From CAVVSD01 sp963750895 (GTDB lineage Bacteria > Actinomycetota > Thermoleophilia > Solirubrobacterales > Solirubrobacteraceae): a stretch of DNA of 64,000 nt. The stretch lies in contig CAVVSD010000006.1 in the NCBI GenBank assembly GCA_963750895.1, positions 620,001 to 684,000 of the forward strand. Reading direction: 5' to 3'. The notes beneath the pieces were generated by a model. It was not told where the DNA came from. It saw only the letters and a program-made list of their open reading frames with translations, and made no database searches. Made by a program: the position numbers and the translations under genes. Shown one piece after another: positions 1-7,933 of this stretch. Each line of letters opens with the position of its first letter. The stretch's first letter is position 1.

Positions 1-539
1 GCGGCGCGACCGGTCGTGTGCGACCACTCGTGGCCGTGGTCGGTGTCGCCGTAGCTCGGGCCCGGACCCGGGCCCATGTTCCAGTACGTCCACGCCTGCC
101 CGGGCACGGTGAAGCCGATGTCGATGACGCCCTGCGCGAGCTCGGCGATCACGTGGTGCGCGCCGTCCTCGTTGCCCGTCACGACGAAGCCGGCGACGCG
201 GTTGTAGGCGACCGGGACGCCGTCGTCGCCGGTCTCGGAGAGCATCGCGTCCATCCGCTCGAGCACGCGCTTGGCGACGCTCGACGGCTGGCCGATCCAC
301 GTCGGCGTCGCGAGGACGAGGATGTCGGCCTCCAGGATCCGGTCGTGGATGGCGGGCCACTCGTCCCCGTCGCCCTCGTCGGACGTGACCCCGGGGCGGA
401 CGTCGTGGTCGACGACGCGGATGGTCGAGACGTCGACGCCCTCGGCCTCGAGCGCCTCGGCGACCACGCTCGCCAGGCGCTCGGTGTTGGACTCCTGGGG
501 CGACGGCTTCAGGGTGCAGTTCAGGAACAGCGCTCGCAT
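1..539 (-). CDS. Flavodoxin-like NADPH-dependent FMN reductase family protein (partial)
   Basis: The gene starts at an ATG at 539 and runs leftward out of the window, so about 179 residues are visible and the C-terminus is missing. The N-terminus (MRALFLNCTLKPSP then ESNTERL) has the beta1/phosphate-loop pattern of flavodoxin-like FMN reductases that bind FMN phosphate, and a second conserved segment (LVLATPTWIGQPSS, around residue 75-88) matches the loop that contacts the isoalloxazine ring. Family members are cytoplasmic flavoproteins that reduce flavin or quinone-like substrates with NAD(P)H. The physiological substrate cannot be told. It lies 31 bp downstream of the MYG1-family gene on the same strand and may be co-transcribed with it. 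Confidence 0.8.
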   Translation of the reverse strand, partial: MRALFLNCTLKPSPQESNTERLASVVAEALEAEGVDVSTIRVVDHDVRPGVTSDEGDGDEWPAIHDRILEADILVLATPTWIGQPSSVAKRVLERMDAMLSETGDDGVPVAYNRVAGFVVTGNEDGAHHVIAELAQGVIDIGFTVPGQAWTYWNMGPGPGPSYGDTDHGHEWSHTTGRA

Positions 540-570
540 CCTGGGGGCGGTACCCCGGGTGACGCCGCCG

Positions 571-1455
571 TTACCCCTCGGTGTCGAGCGCGCGCCGGGC
601 CAGCTCGCTGATGCCTTCGCGGCTGCCGGCGGAGATGTAGAACCGCGCCGTGTGGCAGAACACCGCGTCCGCGACGCCGCTGGCTGCGGCCAGCTCGTCG
701 CCCGACAGGCCGGCCCACGCGGCCGGGAGGTCGCGGCGGTTGGCGAACGTGCCGAGCTCCTGCGGCACGGCCTGCATGCCCCAGCCGTCGGCCTTCGGAT
801 ACATGACGTACAGCGCCTCGGGCGCTTGGGTCACGACCGTCTCGCGCCAGGGCATGTTGCGGTCGAGCTCGATGATCCGGGGATCGCGCGCGCGGCCGAT
901 CGCGTCGCGGACGAGCTGCTGCGCGCGGGCGAACGCCGCGGCGCCGGCGAGCTCGCGCTCCAGGATGCGGGTGGCGAGCGCGACGGCCTCCGCGAAGCGC
1001 GCGTCCTCCTCGGCCGGGTCGAGATGCTCGTCCCACACCGGGTTCATGGCGGCGACGACGCCGCTCACCGACATCGGGCGGATGTCCTCGACGAGCGCCT
1101 GCGAGATCGTCTGGCCCGTGTCGTTGGCGTCGATGCCCTGCACGAGGCGCTCGTCGATCGCCGCCGCGGCCTCGGGGCCGCCCGCGAGCCCCTCGCCGTG
1201 GGCGCGCCACACGAGCCCGAGGCTCGCGTAGCGGATCCCGTTGGGCCGCTCCCCGGCGCCGCCCTTCTGGTGGTGGTCGAAGTCGCCGGTGGAGGGATCG
1301 GAGCGGCCGCCGACGTCGACGCGCAGGTCGGCGGCGTCCTGCGCCTCCCGGTCGCGGGTGCGGACGACGTCCAAGGGGCCGTGGACGAGGCCGAGCACGG
1401 CGATCGCGAAGACGTCGTCGGCGTGGAAGTTGCCCGGGTGGGTGGCGACGCGCAT
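571..1455 (-). CDS. MYG1/UPF0160 family metal-dependent hydrolase
   Basis: 294 residues, close to the normal length of bacterial MYG1-family proteins. The N-terminus carries THPGNFHADD (residues 5-14) and a downstream FDHHQKGG motif, the conserved metal-binding signatures of this DHH-like family. Eukaryotic MYG1 is a 3'-5' RNA exonuclease; bacterial members are uncharacterised, so nuclease activity here is an inference. Start chosen at 1455, where the conserved MRVATHPGNFHAD begins. It is divergent from the GGDEF/HD-GYP gene across 89 bp that must hold both promoters. Confidence 0.85.
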   Translation of the reverse strand: MRVATHPGNFHADDVFAIAVLGLVHGPLDVVRTRDREAQDAADLRVDVGGRSDPSTGDFDHHQKGGAGERPNGIRYASLGLVWRAHGEGLAGGPEAAAAIDERLVQGIDANDTGQTISQALVEDIRPMSVSGVVAAMNPVWDEHLDPAEEDARFAEAVALATRILERELAGAAAFARAQQLVRDAIGRARDPRIIELDRNMPWRETVVTQAPEALYVMYPKADGWGMQAVPQELGTFANRRDLPAAWAGLSGDELAAASGVADAVFCHTARFYISAGSREGISELARRALDTEG

Positions 1456-1544
1456 CGCCCGACACGGTAGGACCAGGGGTCTGCGAACCGAACACTCGTC
1501 GAGCTCTCAGCGTTCTGGGTGGTCTGGATGCCGATGAGAACCTC

Positions 1545-3803
1545 GTGCACCCGACCCGTCTGCCCGCGCTCGTCACGCGCGCGTTCCTGGCGCTCCTCGC
1601 GCCGCTCGCGGCGTACGTCGTGCTGCTCGCGACGGGCAGCGGCGAGGGCGCGCCGCAGGACATCCTGTACTTCACGGTGATGGCGGGCGCCTGCGTCCTC
1701 GCGGTGGCACGCGCGTTCGTCGGGGAGGACCGCGCCGTCTGGCGGCTGCTGTCCGGGGCGTTGGTGCTCTGGGCGATCGGAGACGCGTGGTGGGAGCTCG
1801 CCGATCTCCCGGGCGTCTCGCCCGCCGACGTGCTGTACCTCTCGTTCTACGTCCTCGCGATCCCCGGGCTCGTCCTGCTGCTGCGTCGCCGCGCGTCGGG
1901 AACGCTGGCGACCCTGTGGGCCGACGGCTGGGTGGCGTCGCTCGGCGTCGCGTCGGCGGCCGCCTACTTCTTCGTCGAGCCCGCGCTCGAGGGCAGCCGC
2001 GACGGGAGCCTGCTCGAGCTGCTCGTCAACCTCGCCTACCCGATCGGCGACACGCTCCTGGTGGCGCTCGTCGTGGGCGCGATCGTGGCGACCCGAGGTC
2101 GGATGCGCCGATCCTGGGCCGCGATGTGCGCCGCGCTCGTGGCGATGGCGGTCAGCGACGGGATCTACCTCAACCTCTCGTGGTCGGGGTCCTACGCGGA
2201 CGGCTCCCTGCTCGAGGCGGGCTGGGTCATCGCGGCGCTGTGCCTGTCGTGGTCGCTGTGGCTCACCTACGCCGAGCCGTCCGAGCGGCGCATGACGACC
2301 GACCGGGCGCCGATCGTCTGGCCCGTGCTGTGGGGCGGCGCATCGCTCGCCCTCGTCGCGGTGCTCGGCATCGCCGACGGCGGCCACCCGATCTCGATCG
2401 CGCTCGCCGTCGCCGGCGTCCTGTCCGTCTTCGGTCGGCTGATGCTCACCGACGCGCAGAACCGGCGCCTGGTGCGCGCGGCCAGCCTGCAGGCGCTCAC
2501 CGATCCGGTGACCGGCCTGGGCAACCACCGCGCGCTGACCGGCGACCTGCGGACGCTCCTCGAGACGACGCCGCCCGCGCGCCGCGTGCTGCTCGCGCTG
2601 TACGACCTCAACGGCTTCAAGGACTACAACGACCGGTTCGGCCACCCTGCGGGCGACGCCCTCCTGGAGCGCCTCGGCACCAGGCTGCGCGACGTCGTCG
2701 CGCCGGCCGCCCGCGCGTACCGGATGGGCGGCGACGAGTTCTGCGTCCTCGCGGTCGTGGACGCGGGCGTGGAGCAGGGGCTGCTGCTCACGCGCGCGAA
2801 TCACGCGCTGACGGAGCTGGGCGAGGGCTTCACGGTCAGCGCGGCCGGCGGGCACGTCATCGCGGAGCCCGGGACGACGACGGCGTCGTCGGTGCTGCGC
2901 ACCGCCGACGAGCGCATGTACGCGTCCAAGCGCAGCGCGCGCAGCTCGTCGCTGCAGCAGGCGGCCGACGTGCTCGCCGCCGCCGCCCGGGAGCGCGAGC
3001 CGGGGCTCGCCCTCGACGACGACCGCATCGCGCTGCTCGCCGAGCGCACCGCGCGGGAGCTGGGCATGGACGAGGAGCGCGTCGCGCACGTCCGGCATGC
3101 GGCGCGGCTGCACGACGTCGGCAAGCTCGCCGTCCCGGCGGAGATCCTGGCGAAGCCGGGCCCGCTCGACGCCGCCGAGCTGGAGTTCGTCCGGACGCAC
3201 ACGCTCGTGGGCGAGCGCATCGCCGGGGCCGCCCCGGCGCTGGCGCCGGTCGCGCGGCTCATCCGCTCCAGCCACGAGCGCTGGGACGGTGGTGGGTACC
3301 CGGACGGCCTCGCGGGTGAGGAGATCCCGCTCGGCGCGCGCGTCGTGTTCGCGTGCGACGCGCTCGAGGCGCTGACGAGCGAGCGGGCCTGGCGCCCGGC
3401 GATCGGCGACGCCGACGCGCTCGCCGAGCTCGCGCGCAACGCGGGCACGCAGTTCGACCCCGCCGTCGTCCGCGCGCTCGCGAGTGCGGTCGCCGAGCGA
3501 GGACGACGCGCCGGCGCTCGCCGCCTGACGACGGCCACCGATGAGTTCCGGGGCTCCGGGACGTCCAAGAGAGCGTGGGACACGACCCGGGGCCAGAGCG
3601 CCTCACCTTCCTCGACGGTCCGCTGCCGCCGCGTTTCCGCCTGCGCGGGGTCACGCTGGAGCCCGGTGGCACGCGTCCGTTCGTCGAGGAGGAGTGGGAC
3701 GACGCGCTGGTCGTCGTCGAGTCCGGCGAGGTGGAGCTGGAGTGCCGCGCGGGCATCCGCCGGCGGTTCCCCGCCGGGGCGATCATGTGGCTGCAGGGCA
3801 TGA
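1545..3803 (+). CDS. Membrane GGDEF and HD-GYP domain protein (cyclic-di-GMP signalling)
   Basis: The first ~300 residues are hydrophobic with several predicted membrane segments, like a MASE-type sensor. A GGDEF diguanylate cyclase domain follows, with an intact GGDEF motif at residues 395-399 and no obvious RxxD inhibitory site just upstream. An HD-GYP-type phosphodiesterase domain comes next (HDVGK near residue 523, HERWDGGGYPDG near 577-588). It could both make and degrade cyclic di-GMP, as known for such hybrids. Family-like sequence ends around 3530. The remaining ~90 residues to the stop at 3803 are Arg/Ser-rich and overlap the cupin gene in another frame, so the true stop may be earlier (a TGA lies at 3526 in the +1 frame) and a frame error is possible. 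Confidence 0.85.
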   Translation: MHPTRLPALVTRAFLALLAPLAAYVVLLATGSGEGAPQDILYFTVMAGACVLAVARAFVGEDRAVWRLLSGALVLWAIGDAWWELADLPGVSPADVLYLSFYVLAIPGLVLLLRRRASGTLATLWADGWVASLGVASAAAYFFVEPALEGSRDGSLLELLVNLAYPIGDTLLVALVVGAIVATRGRMRRSWAAMCAALVAMAVSDGIYLNLSWSGSYADGSLLEAGWVIAALCLSWSLWLTYAEPSERRMTTDRAPIVWPVLWGGASLALVAVLGIADGGHPISIALAVAGVLSVFGRLMLTDAQNRRLVRAASLQALTDPVTGLGNHRALTGDLRTLLETTPPARRVLLALYDLNGFKDYNDRFGHPAGDALLERLGTRLRDVVAPAARAYRMGGDEFCVLAVVDAGVEQGLLLTRANHALTELGEGFTVSAAGGHVIAEPGTTTASSVLRTADERMYASKRSARSSSLQQAADVLAAAAREREPGLALDDDRIALLAERTARELGMDEERVAHVRHAARLHDVGKLAVPAEILAKPGPLDAAELEFVRTHTLVGERIAGAAPALAPVARLIRSSHERWDGGGYPDGLAGEEIPLGARVVFACDALEALTSERAWRPAIGDADALAELARNAGTQFDPAVVRALASAVAERGRRAGARRLTTATDEFRGSGTSKRAWDTTRGQSASPSSTVRCRRVSACAGSRWSPVARVRSSRRSGTTRWSSSSPARWSWSAARASAGGSPPGRSCGCRA

Positions 3804-3889
3804 ACCTGCACGCGATCCACAACCCGGGCGCCGCGCCGACCGTCCTCTCCGCCGTGTCGCGCCGGCTGCCCGGCGGCCCGACGGGGTAG
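3575..3889 (+). CDS. Small cupin-like protein
   Basis: 104 residues from a GTG start. The sequence has the alternating beta-strand pattern of a single cupin barrel: a strand-turn segment LEPGGTRPFVEEEWDDALVV, a GEVELE strand, then FPAGAIMWLQGM and LHAIHNPG. The usual cupin metal ligands (HxH...E and a later H) are mostly missing; only H78 and H81 near NLHAIHNPG are evident, so a non-metal binding role is possible. It overlaps the 3' tail of the GGDEF/HD-GYP reading frame on the same strand and sits 9 bp upstream of the udgX-like gene, suggesting co-transcription. Function unknown. Confidence 0.65.
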   Translation: MGHDPGPERLTFLDGPLPPRFRLRGVTLEPGGTRPFVEEEWDDALVVVESGEVELECRAGIRRRFPAGAIMWLQGMNLHAIHNPGAAPTVLSAVSRRLPGGPTG

Positions 3890-3898
3890 CCCCGCTGC

Positions 3899-4540
3899 AT
3901 GCCCGAGACGGGCGATGCGACCCCCTTCGTCCCAGACACCACGAGCCTCCGGGCGCTGCGCGGCGCCGCGGCGGACTGCCGCGGCTGCCACCTGCATGCA
4001 CCGGCGACGCAGACCGTGTTCGGCGAGGGCCCGAGGAAGGCGCGCGTGATGCTCGTGGGGGAGATGCCCGGCGACCGCGAGGACCGTGAGGGGCACCCGT
4101 TCGTCGGCCCGGCCGGGCGAGAGCTCGACGAGGCGCTCGACGACGCGGGGATCGACCGTGGCGAGCTCTACGTCACGAACGTCGTGAAGCACTTCAAGTT
4201 CGAGGAGCGCGGCAAGCGGCGGATCCACCAGACGCCGAAGCGGTGGGAGGTGCAGGCCTGCATGCCGTGGCTGCGATCCGAGCTGGCGGCCGTGCGGCCC
4301 GAGGTGCTCGTGCTGCTCGGCGCCACCGCGGGCAAGGCGCTGCTGGGGTCGGGCTTCAAGCTGGGCGAGTCCCGCGGAACGTCCCTGGAATCCGACCTCG
4401 CGCCGGTCGTCACCGCGACCGCGCACCCGTCCGCGATCCTGCGGATGCCCGACCACGATGCACGCGAACGTGCCCGCGCGGACTTGCGCAGCGACCTCGC
4501 GATGGTCGCCGAGGCGCTGCGCGACGCGTCCGCGGCCTAG
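3899..4540 (+). CDS. udgX: UdgX-type uracil-DNA glycosylase
   Basis: 213 residues, typical of the UdgX branch of the family 4-like uracil-DNA glycosylases. Motif I reads GEMPGDREDREGHPFVGPAG (residues ~55-74). The diagnostic KRRIH loop is at residues 106-110, followed by QTP. H110 aligns by motif with the histidine that in Mycobacterium smegmatis UdgX attacks the abasic sugar and leaves the enzyme covalently bound to DNA. A CxxC pair (C27, C30) and C121 are candidate Fe-S ligands. The C-terminal motif is TAHPSAILR, as in the superfamily. Predicted role: recognition and irreversible capture of uracil in DNA. The family call is secure; covalent capture by this protein is inferred from the motif. 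Confidence 0.93.
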   Translation: MPETGDATPFVPDTTSLRALRGAAADCRGCHLHAPATQTVFGEGPRKARVMLVGEMPGDREDREGHPFVGPAGRELDEALDDAGIDRGELYVTNVVKHFKFEERGKRRIHQTPKRWEVQACMPWLRSELAAVRPEVLVLLGATAGKALLGSGFKLGESRGTSLESDLAPVVTATAHPSAILRMPDHDARERARADLRSDLAMVAEALRDASAA

Positions 4541-5046
4541 CGCTGACCGAGCTCCTCGCCCGTCTCCAGCAGCGTCTTGAGGGTGCTGAGGACCCAGTTC
4601 CAGCCGCCGCCCGCGCCCTGGGCCTCCATGTCGCCGCGCATGAGGCCGGCGAGCACCGGCGCGCCGGTGAGGTCGTGGACGATGGTCAGGCGTGAGGTCC
4701 CGTCCGGGAGCTCGTCGATCTCGTAGGTCAGGCGCGTCGCGCCCTGGGCCTCCATCGCGGGGTCCATGACCATCTGCCACGTCTGGACCAGCTTGCGCGG
4801 CGGGTCCGCCTCGAGGACCTCGCCCACGATGGCGACGTCGGGCGCGCCGTGCTCGCGCATCGCGGCGCTCGTGTAGGCGGTGTAGGTGCCGCCGGGCCGC
4901 AGGTCGTACTCGCCCCGGCCGCCGTAGCCGTACCTCTCGGTCCACTCCGGCTGGGTGATCGCGTCCCAGATCGCCTGGGGCGTGGCCTTGATGTAGACCC
5001 GGTAGACCTGCGTCGTCGTCACGTCTGCGTCGGTTGCGGCGCTCAT
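4537..5046 (-). CDS. SRPBCC (AHSA1-like) domain protein
   Basis: 169 residues from an ATG at 5046 (MSAATDADV). It has the START-like lipid-binding fold signature of AHSA1-type proteins: an IKATPQAIWDAITQPEWTER opening, an LRPGGTYTAYTS strand pair, a WQMVMDPAM strand and a C-terminal helix WNWVLSTLKTLLETGEEL. Its start overlaps the stop of the upstream ArsR-family gene by 4 nt (ATGA), the classic arrangement of ArsR plus AHSA1 pairs in actinobacteria. The ligand is unknown. The frame could be extended upstream to 5118, but that would lie inside the regulator gene. Confidence 0.88.
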   Translation of the reverse strand: MSAATDADVTTTQVYRVYIKATPQAIWDAITQPEWTERYGYGGRGEYDLRPGGTYTAYTSAAMREHGAPDVAIVGEVLEADPPRKLVQTWQMVMDPAMEAQGATRLTYEIDELPDGTSRLTIVHDLTGAPVLAGLMRGDMEAQGAGGGWNWVLSTLKTLLETGEELGQR

Positions 5047-5363
5047 GCCGTTTCCTCCAGCTCGCTCTTGAGATCCACGAGCGCCGAGACCTGGCGCTCG
5101 GTGTACTTGTCGATCCACCGGTCGTGGATCAGGCGGATGGGCACCGGGTTCAGGAAGTGCAGCTTCTCCCGGCCCTGGCGCCGTGCGACGACCAGCCCGG
5201 CCTCCTGGAGCACCTTGAGGTGCTTCATGACGCCGAAGCGGGTCATCTCGAGCTCGGACTCCAGCTCCGTGAGCGTGCGGCCGTCACGCACGAAGAGCCG
5301 GTCGAGCAGGTGCCGACGCGTGGGATCCGCGAGTGCCTTGAAGACGCGGTCGTCGTCGGTCAT
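5043..5363 (-). CDS. ArsR-family winged-helix regulator
   Basis: 106 residues from ATG 5363 (MTDDDRVFKALADPTRRH), preferred because ArsR proteins usually begin just before the FKALADPTRR helix; an in-frame ATG at 5393 would add ten residues. The winged-helix core (LTELESELEMTRFGVMKHLK, then VLQEAGLV and the wing RRQGREKLHFLNP) is intact. There is no CxCxxC metal site, so it is probably not a metal sensor but one of the ArsR regulators paired with an AHSA1/SRPBCC protein. It likely regulates its own two-gene operon. It is divergent from the flavoprotein gene at 5446. Confidence 0.88.
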   Translation of the reverse strand: MTDDDRVFKALADPTRRHLLDRLFVRDGRTLTELESELEMTRFGVMKHLKVLQEAGLVVARRQGREKLHFLNPVPIRLIHDRWIDKYTERQVSALVDLKSELEETA

Positions 5364-5445
5364 GGCGTCCAAGATAGGTGACCAAAAGGTCACATGTCAA
5401 GCGATCAGGCATCCTCGTCCGTGGCGACACGAGGAGGAGGACCCG

Positions 5446-6627
5446 ATGGCGAGCACGCCGACCACCGCCGGTGCGTACGACCGCTCGGAGACGCGCACGC
5501 GTCTGATGAGCGCGGTCGAGGACATCCGGGACACCCTGGCCGGCTGCGCCGACGAGGCGGAGGCGTCCGGCTTCTACCCCGAGCGCGGCTGGCGCGCGAT
5601 GCACGACAGCGGGCTGTTCCGCATGAAGGCTCCGCGGGAGCTCGGAGGGTTCGAGGCGGATCCGATGACCCAGATCGACGTGTTCGAGGAGGTCTCGCGG
5701 ATCGACAGCAGCGCGGGGTGGACGCTCTTCGTCGGCGCCGGCACGCTCGCGATGATCAGCGGCTGGGTGCAGGACAGCGCGCTCGACGCGTTCCTGGTGG
5801 ACGGGCGTCTGCCGCGCGTCGTCGGCGGCGTCGTCCCGAGCGCGACGGCCGTGCCCGTCGACGGTGGCTTCCGCGTGACCGGGCGTTGGGGCTTCGGGAG
5901 CGGCAGCGCGCACGCCGAGCGCTTCGCGGGCAACGCCGTCATCGAGGGGGAGCACGATCCGCCGGTGCTCGGGTTCTTCTTCCAGCCCGAGGACGTGACG
6001 CTGCACGACAACTGGAAGGTCAACGCGCTGCGCGGCACCGGGAGCCAGGACATCTCGGTCACCGACCTCTTCGTGCCGCACCACCACACGTTCAATCCGT
6101 TCGCGCCATCCGAGCGCGGCGGCGCGCTGCTGCGCATCGCGATCCCCGGCCTGTTCGCGATGGAGCACGGGGCCTTCGCGCTCGGCGTCGCGCGGCGGGC
6201 GCTCGACGAGATGGCGGAGCTGGCGAAGACCAAGTCGCGCGGGTACATCGTCCCGCAGGGCGTCGCGGCGCGCGGGGTCTTCCAGTACGACCTCGGCCGC
6301 GCCGAGACCGCGCTGTCGGCCGCGCACAACCAGCTCGTGGCGGTGAACGAGGAGGCGTGGGCGATGGCCGAGGCGGGCGACGCGTCCGATCCGGGCATCC
6401 AGACGAAGCTGCGCTGCGCGTCGGTCTTCGCGACGGAGGTCGGCATCGACGTCTGCCGGACGATGTTCCGCTACGCGGGCGCGCGGTCGCTGTACGCCGG
6501 CAACGTGATCGAGCGCTGCATGCGCGACGTCGTCGCGGGCGCGCAGCACGGCATGGTCAACGACGTCGCCTACGAGGCGCGCGGCCAGATCGTCCTCGGG
6601 GTCGAGGGCGTCGCGGCGCTGAACTGA
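5446..6627 (+). CDS. Acyl-CoA dehydrogenase-like flavin-dependent monooxygenase
   Basis: 393 residues from ATG 5446, preceded by a strong ribosome site (GAGGAGGA, ~8 nt upstream). The fold is acyl-CoA dehydrogenase type: an N-terminal helical domain (HDSGLFRMKAPRELGGFEAD), a central beta domain with the VTGRWGFGSGSAHAERF segment, and a C-terminal helical domain. This group (HsaA/DszC/PigA-like, Acyl-CoA_dh_2 C-terminus) includes oxygenases using reduced flavin from a partner reductase. No reductase is adjacent; one lies at 32.1-33.1 kb. Substrate unknown. Simple acyl-CoA dehydrogenase activity is less likely because the family catalytic glutamate is not apparent. Confidence 0.8.
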   Translation: MASTPTTAGAYDRSETRTRLMSAVEDIRDTLAGCADEAEASGFYPERGWRAMHDSGLFRMKAPRELGGFEADPMTQIDVFEEVSRIDSSAGWTLFVGAGTLAMISGWVQDSALDAFLVDGRLPRVVGGVVPSATAVPVDGGFRVTGRWGFGSGSAHAERFAGNAVIEGEHDPPVLGFFFQPEDVTLHDNWKVNALRGTGSQDISVTDLFVPHHHTFNPFAPSERGGALLRIAIPGLFAMEHGAFALGVARRALDEMAELAKTKSRGYIVPQGVAARGVFQYDLGRAETALSAAHNQLVAVNEEAWAMAEAGDASDPGIQTKLRCASVFATEVGIDVCRTMFRYAGARSLYAGNVIERCMRDVVAGAQHGMVNDVAYEARGQIVLGVEGVAALN

Positions 6628-6656
6628 TCGGCTTGACGCGCGGGTAGCGTCGCCTC

Positions 6657-7028
6657 ATGGACTACAAGCTCGAGCTGGTGGCGATCCCCGTGAGCGACGC
6701 GGACCGCGCGAAGGCGTTCTACGTCGACCAGGCCGGCTTCAACGCCGACCACGACCACCGCGTGAACGACGAGCTGCGCTTCATCCAGCTCACCCCTCCG
6801 GGTTCGGGCTGCTCGATCACCATCGGTGACGGGATCACGGAGGCGGAGCCGGGCTCCGTGAAGGGCATGCAGCTCGTGGTGGAGGACATCGAGACCGCCC
6901 ACGCCGAGCTCTCCGGGCGCGGGGTCGACGTGAGCGACGTCCAGGATCTGCCCTGGGGGCGCTTCGTGTTCTTCAGCGATCCCGACGGCAACGCCTGGGC
7001 GGTGCAGGAGATCCAGCGGCAGGGCTAG
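6657..7028 (+). CDS. VOC family (glyoxalase/bleomycin-resistance-like) protein
   Basis: 123 residues, one VOC module pair. It opens MDYKLELVAIPVSDADRAKAFYVDQAGF and ends DLPWGRFVFFSDPDGNAWAVQEI, the standard betaalphabetabetabeta repeat of the superfamily. Metal ligands are not clearly conserved beyond Q/E positions near the ends, so the reaction is unknown. It is 29 bp downstream of the flavoprotein gene on the same strand. The AbiEi/DUF559 frame on the opposite strand stays open right across this gene, but the VOC frame has clear family sequence and is the real one. Confidence 0.87.
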   Translation: MDYKLELVAIPVSDADRAKAFYVDQAGFNADHDHRVNDELRFIQLTPPGSGCSITIGDGITEAEPGSVKGMQLVVEDIETAHAELSGRGVDVSDVQDLPWGRFVFFSDPDGNAWAVQEIQRQG

Positions 7029-7892
7029 CGGCCCTCGAGACCGAGCGCGGCGGACCTGCGCCGCGACGAGCGCCGGGCGGCGGTTGATGTCCTCCCAGGT
7101 GAAGCGCAACGCGTAGCCGGCGAGTTGCAGGGCGTTCGTCGTCGTGCGGTCCTGCTGGAACGCCACGCGCGTGCGATGCGCCTCCCAGCCGTCGACCTCG
7201 ACGACGACACGCTGCTCCGGCCACACGAAGTCCAGTCGCGGACGTCGCCCCTGCTGTGTGAGAGGACGAGGGATGCGATGTCGGGCGCACAGCCGCAGGA
7301 AGCGATCCTCGAGCTCCGACTGCGTCGGCGCGACGTCGCCCAGGTAGGCGCGAAGCCGCGCGGAGGAGCGCCGCGTCAGCGCGTCGCGGATCTGCCCCTC
7401 GTGCCACCACCCGCGGAACTGCGCCTCGCGCACCGCTCGCTCCAACCCGTCGTCATCGAGGACATGGGCGAGGTCGACGAGGGTCCGGGCGACGGAGGTG
7501 ACCGCGATGCCGCGCACTGTCGTGCGGTCTTCTGGCGAGAGGTTCATGCGGTGGTGCTCGATGCCGAGGGGCCGCAGCGCGCGGGACGTCGTCACGGCGG
7601 GAAGGGGACCATCGCGGCTCAGGCCCCGGAGGGCGCCGGCGCTGCGGTGGCTCAGCGTCGCCCACGCACCGCACGCCAGCACGGCGGCGAGCCACGTCGC
7701 CTCCTCGGTGTTCGGTCTGTGCCCGACGGCGTAGACGCCTCGATGCATGCGGTGCAGCCGGCCGCTGTCCAGTCGCGCAGCGATCTGGCGTCGCGTGACA
7801 CCGGTCGCAAGCAGCTGCGTGCGCGAGACGAGGCCGTGCTGCGGCGCCGCAAGCGCCGCGATGAGCCGATCGGATCTGTCCCGGGCACCCAT
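7026..7892 (-). CDS. AbiEi-like winged helix plus DUF559 nuclease-fold protein
   Basis: The recognisable protein starts at ATG 7892 and spans about 288 residues. The N-terminal third (GLVSRTQLLATGVTRRQIAARLDSG, then LHRMHRGVYAVG) is the winged-helix domain of AbiEi-type antitoxins. The C-terminal part (PRLDFVWPEQRVVVEVDGWEAHRTR, QQDRTTTNALQLAGY, LRFTWEDI) is the DUF559/Vsr-like restriction-endonuclease fold with a visible D...ExD core. No AbiEii nucleotidyltransferase toxin is next to it, so calling it an antitoxin would be unsafe. The frame has no stop where the family ends (~7026) and stays open to 6570 antisense to the VOC gene; TAG is one base out of frame at ~7026, so a frame error near the 3' end is likely. 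Confidence 0.75.
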
Positions 7893-7933
7893 ACGGTGCT
7901 CTAGGCAGATTTCGTGCGATCTTCGCCCCCGGG

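Noticed and set aside
3530..3803. C-terminal Arg/Ser-rich extension of the GGDEF/HD-GYP protein as a real domain
   Set aside because: It is the out-of-frame reading of the overlapping cupin gene and has no family-like pattern; more likely an overshot stop.
7026..7892. A type IV toxin-antitoxin locus (AbiEi/AbiEii)
   Set aside because: No AbiEii nucleotidyltransferase toxin is next to it; the C-terminal part is a DUF559 nuclease fold instead.
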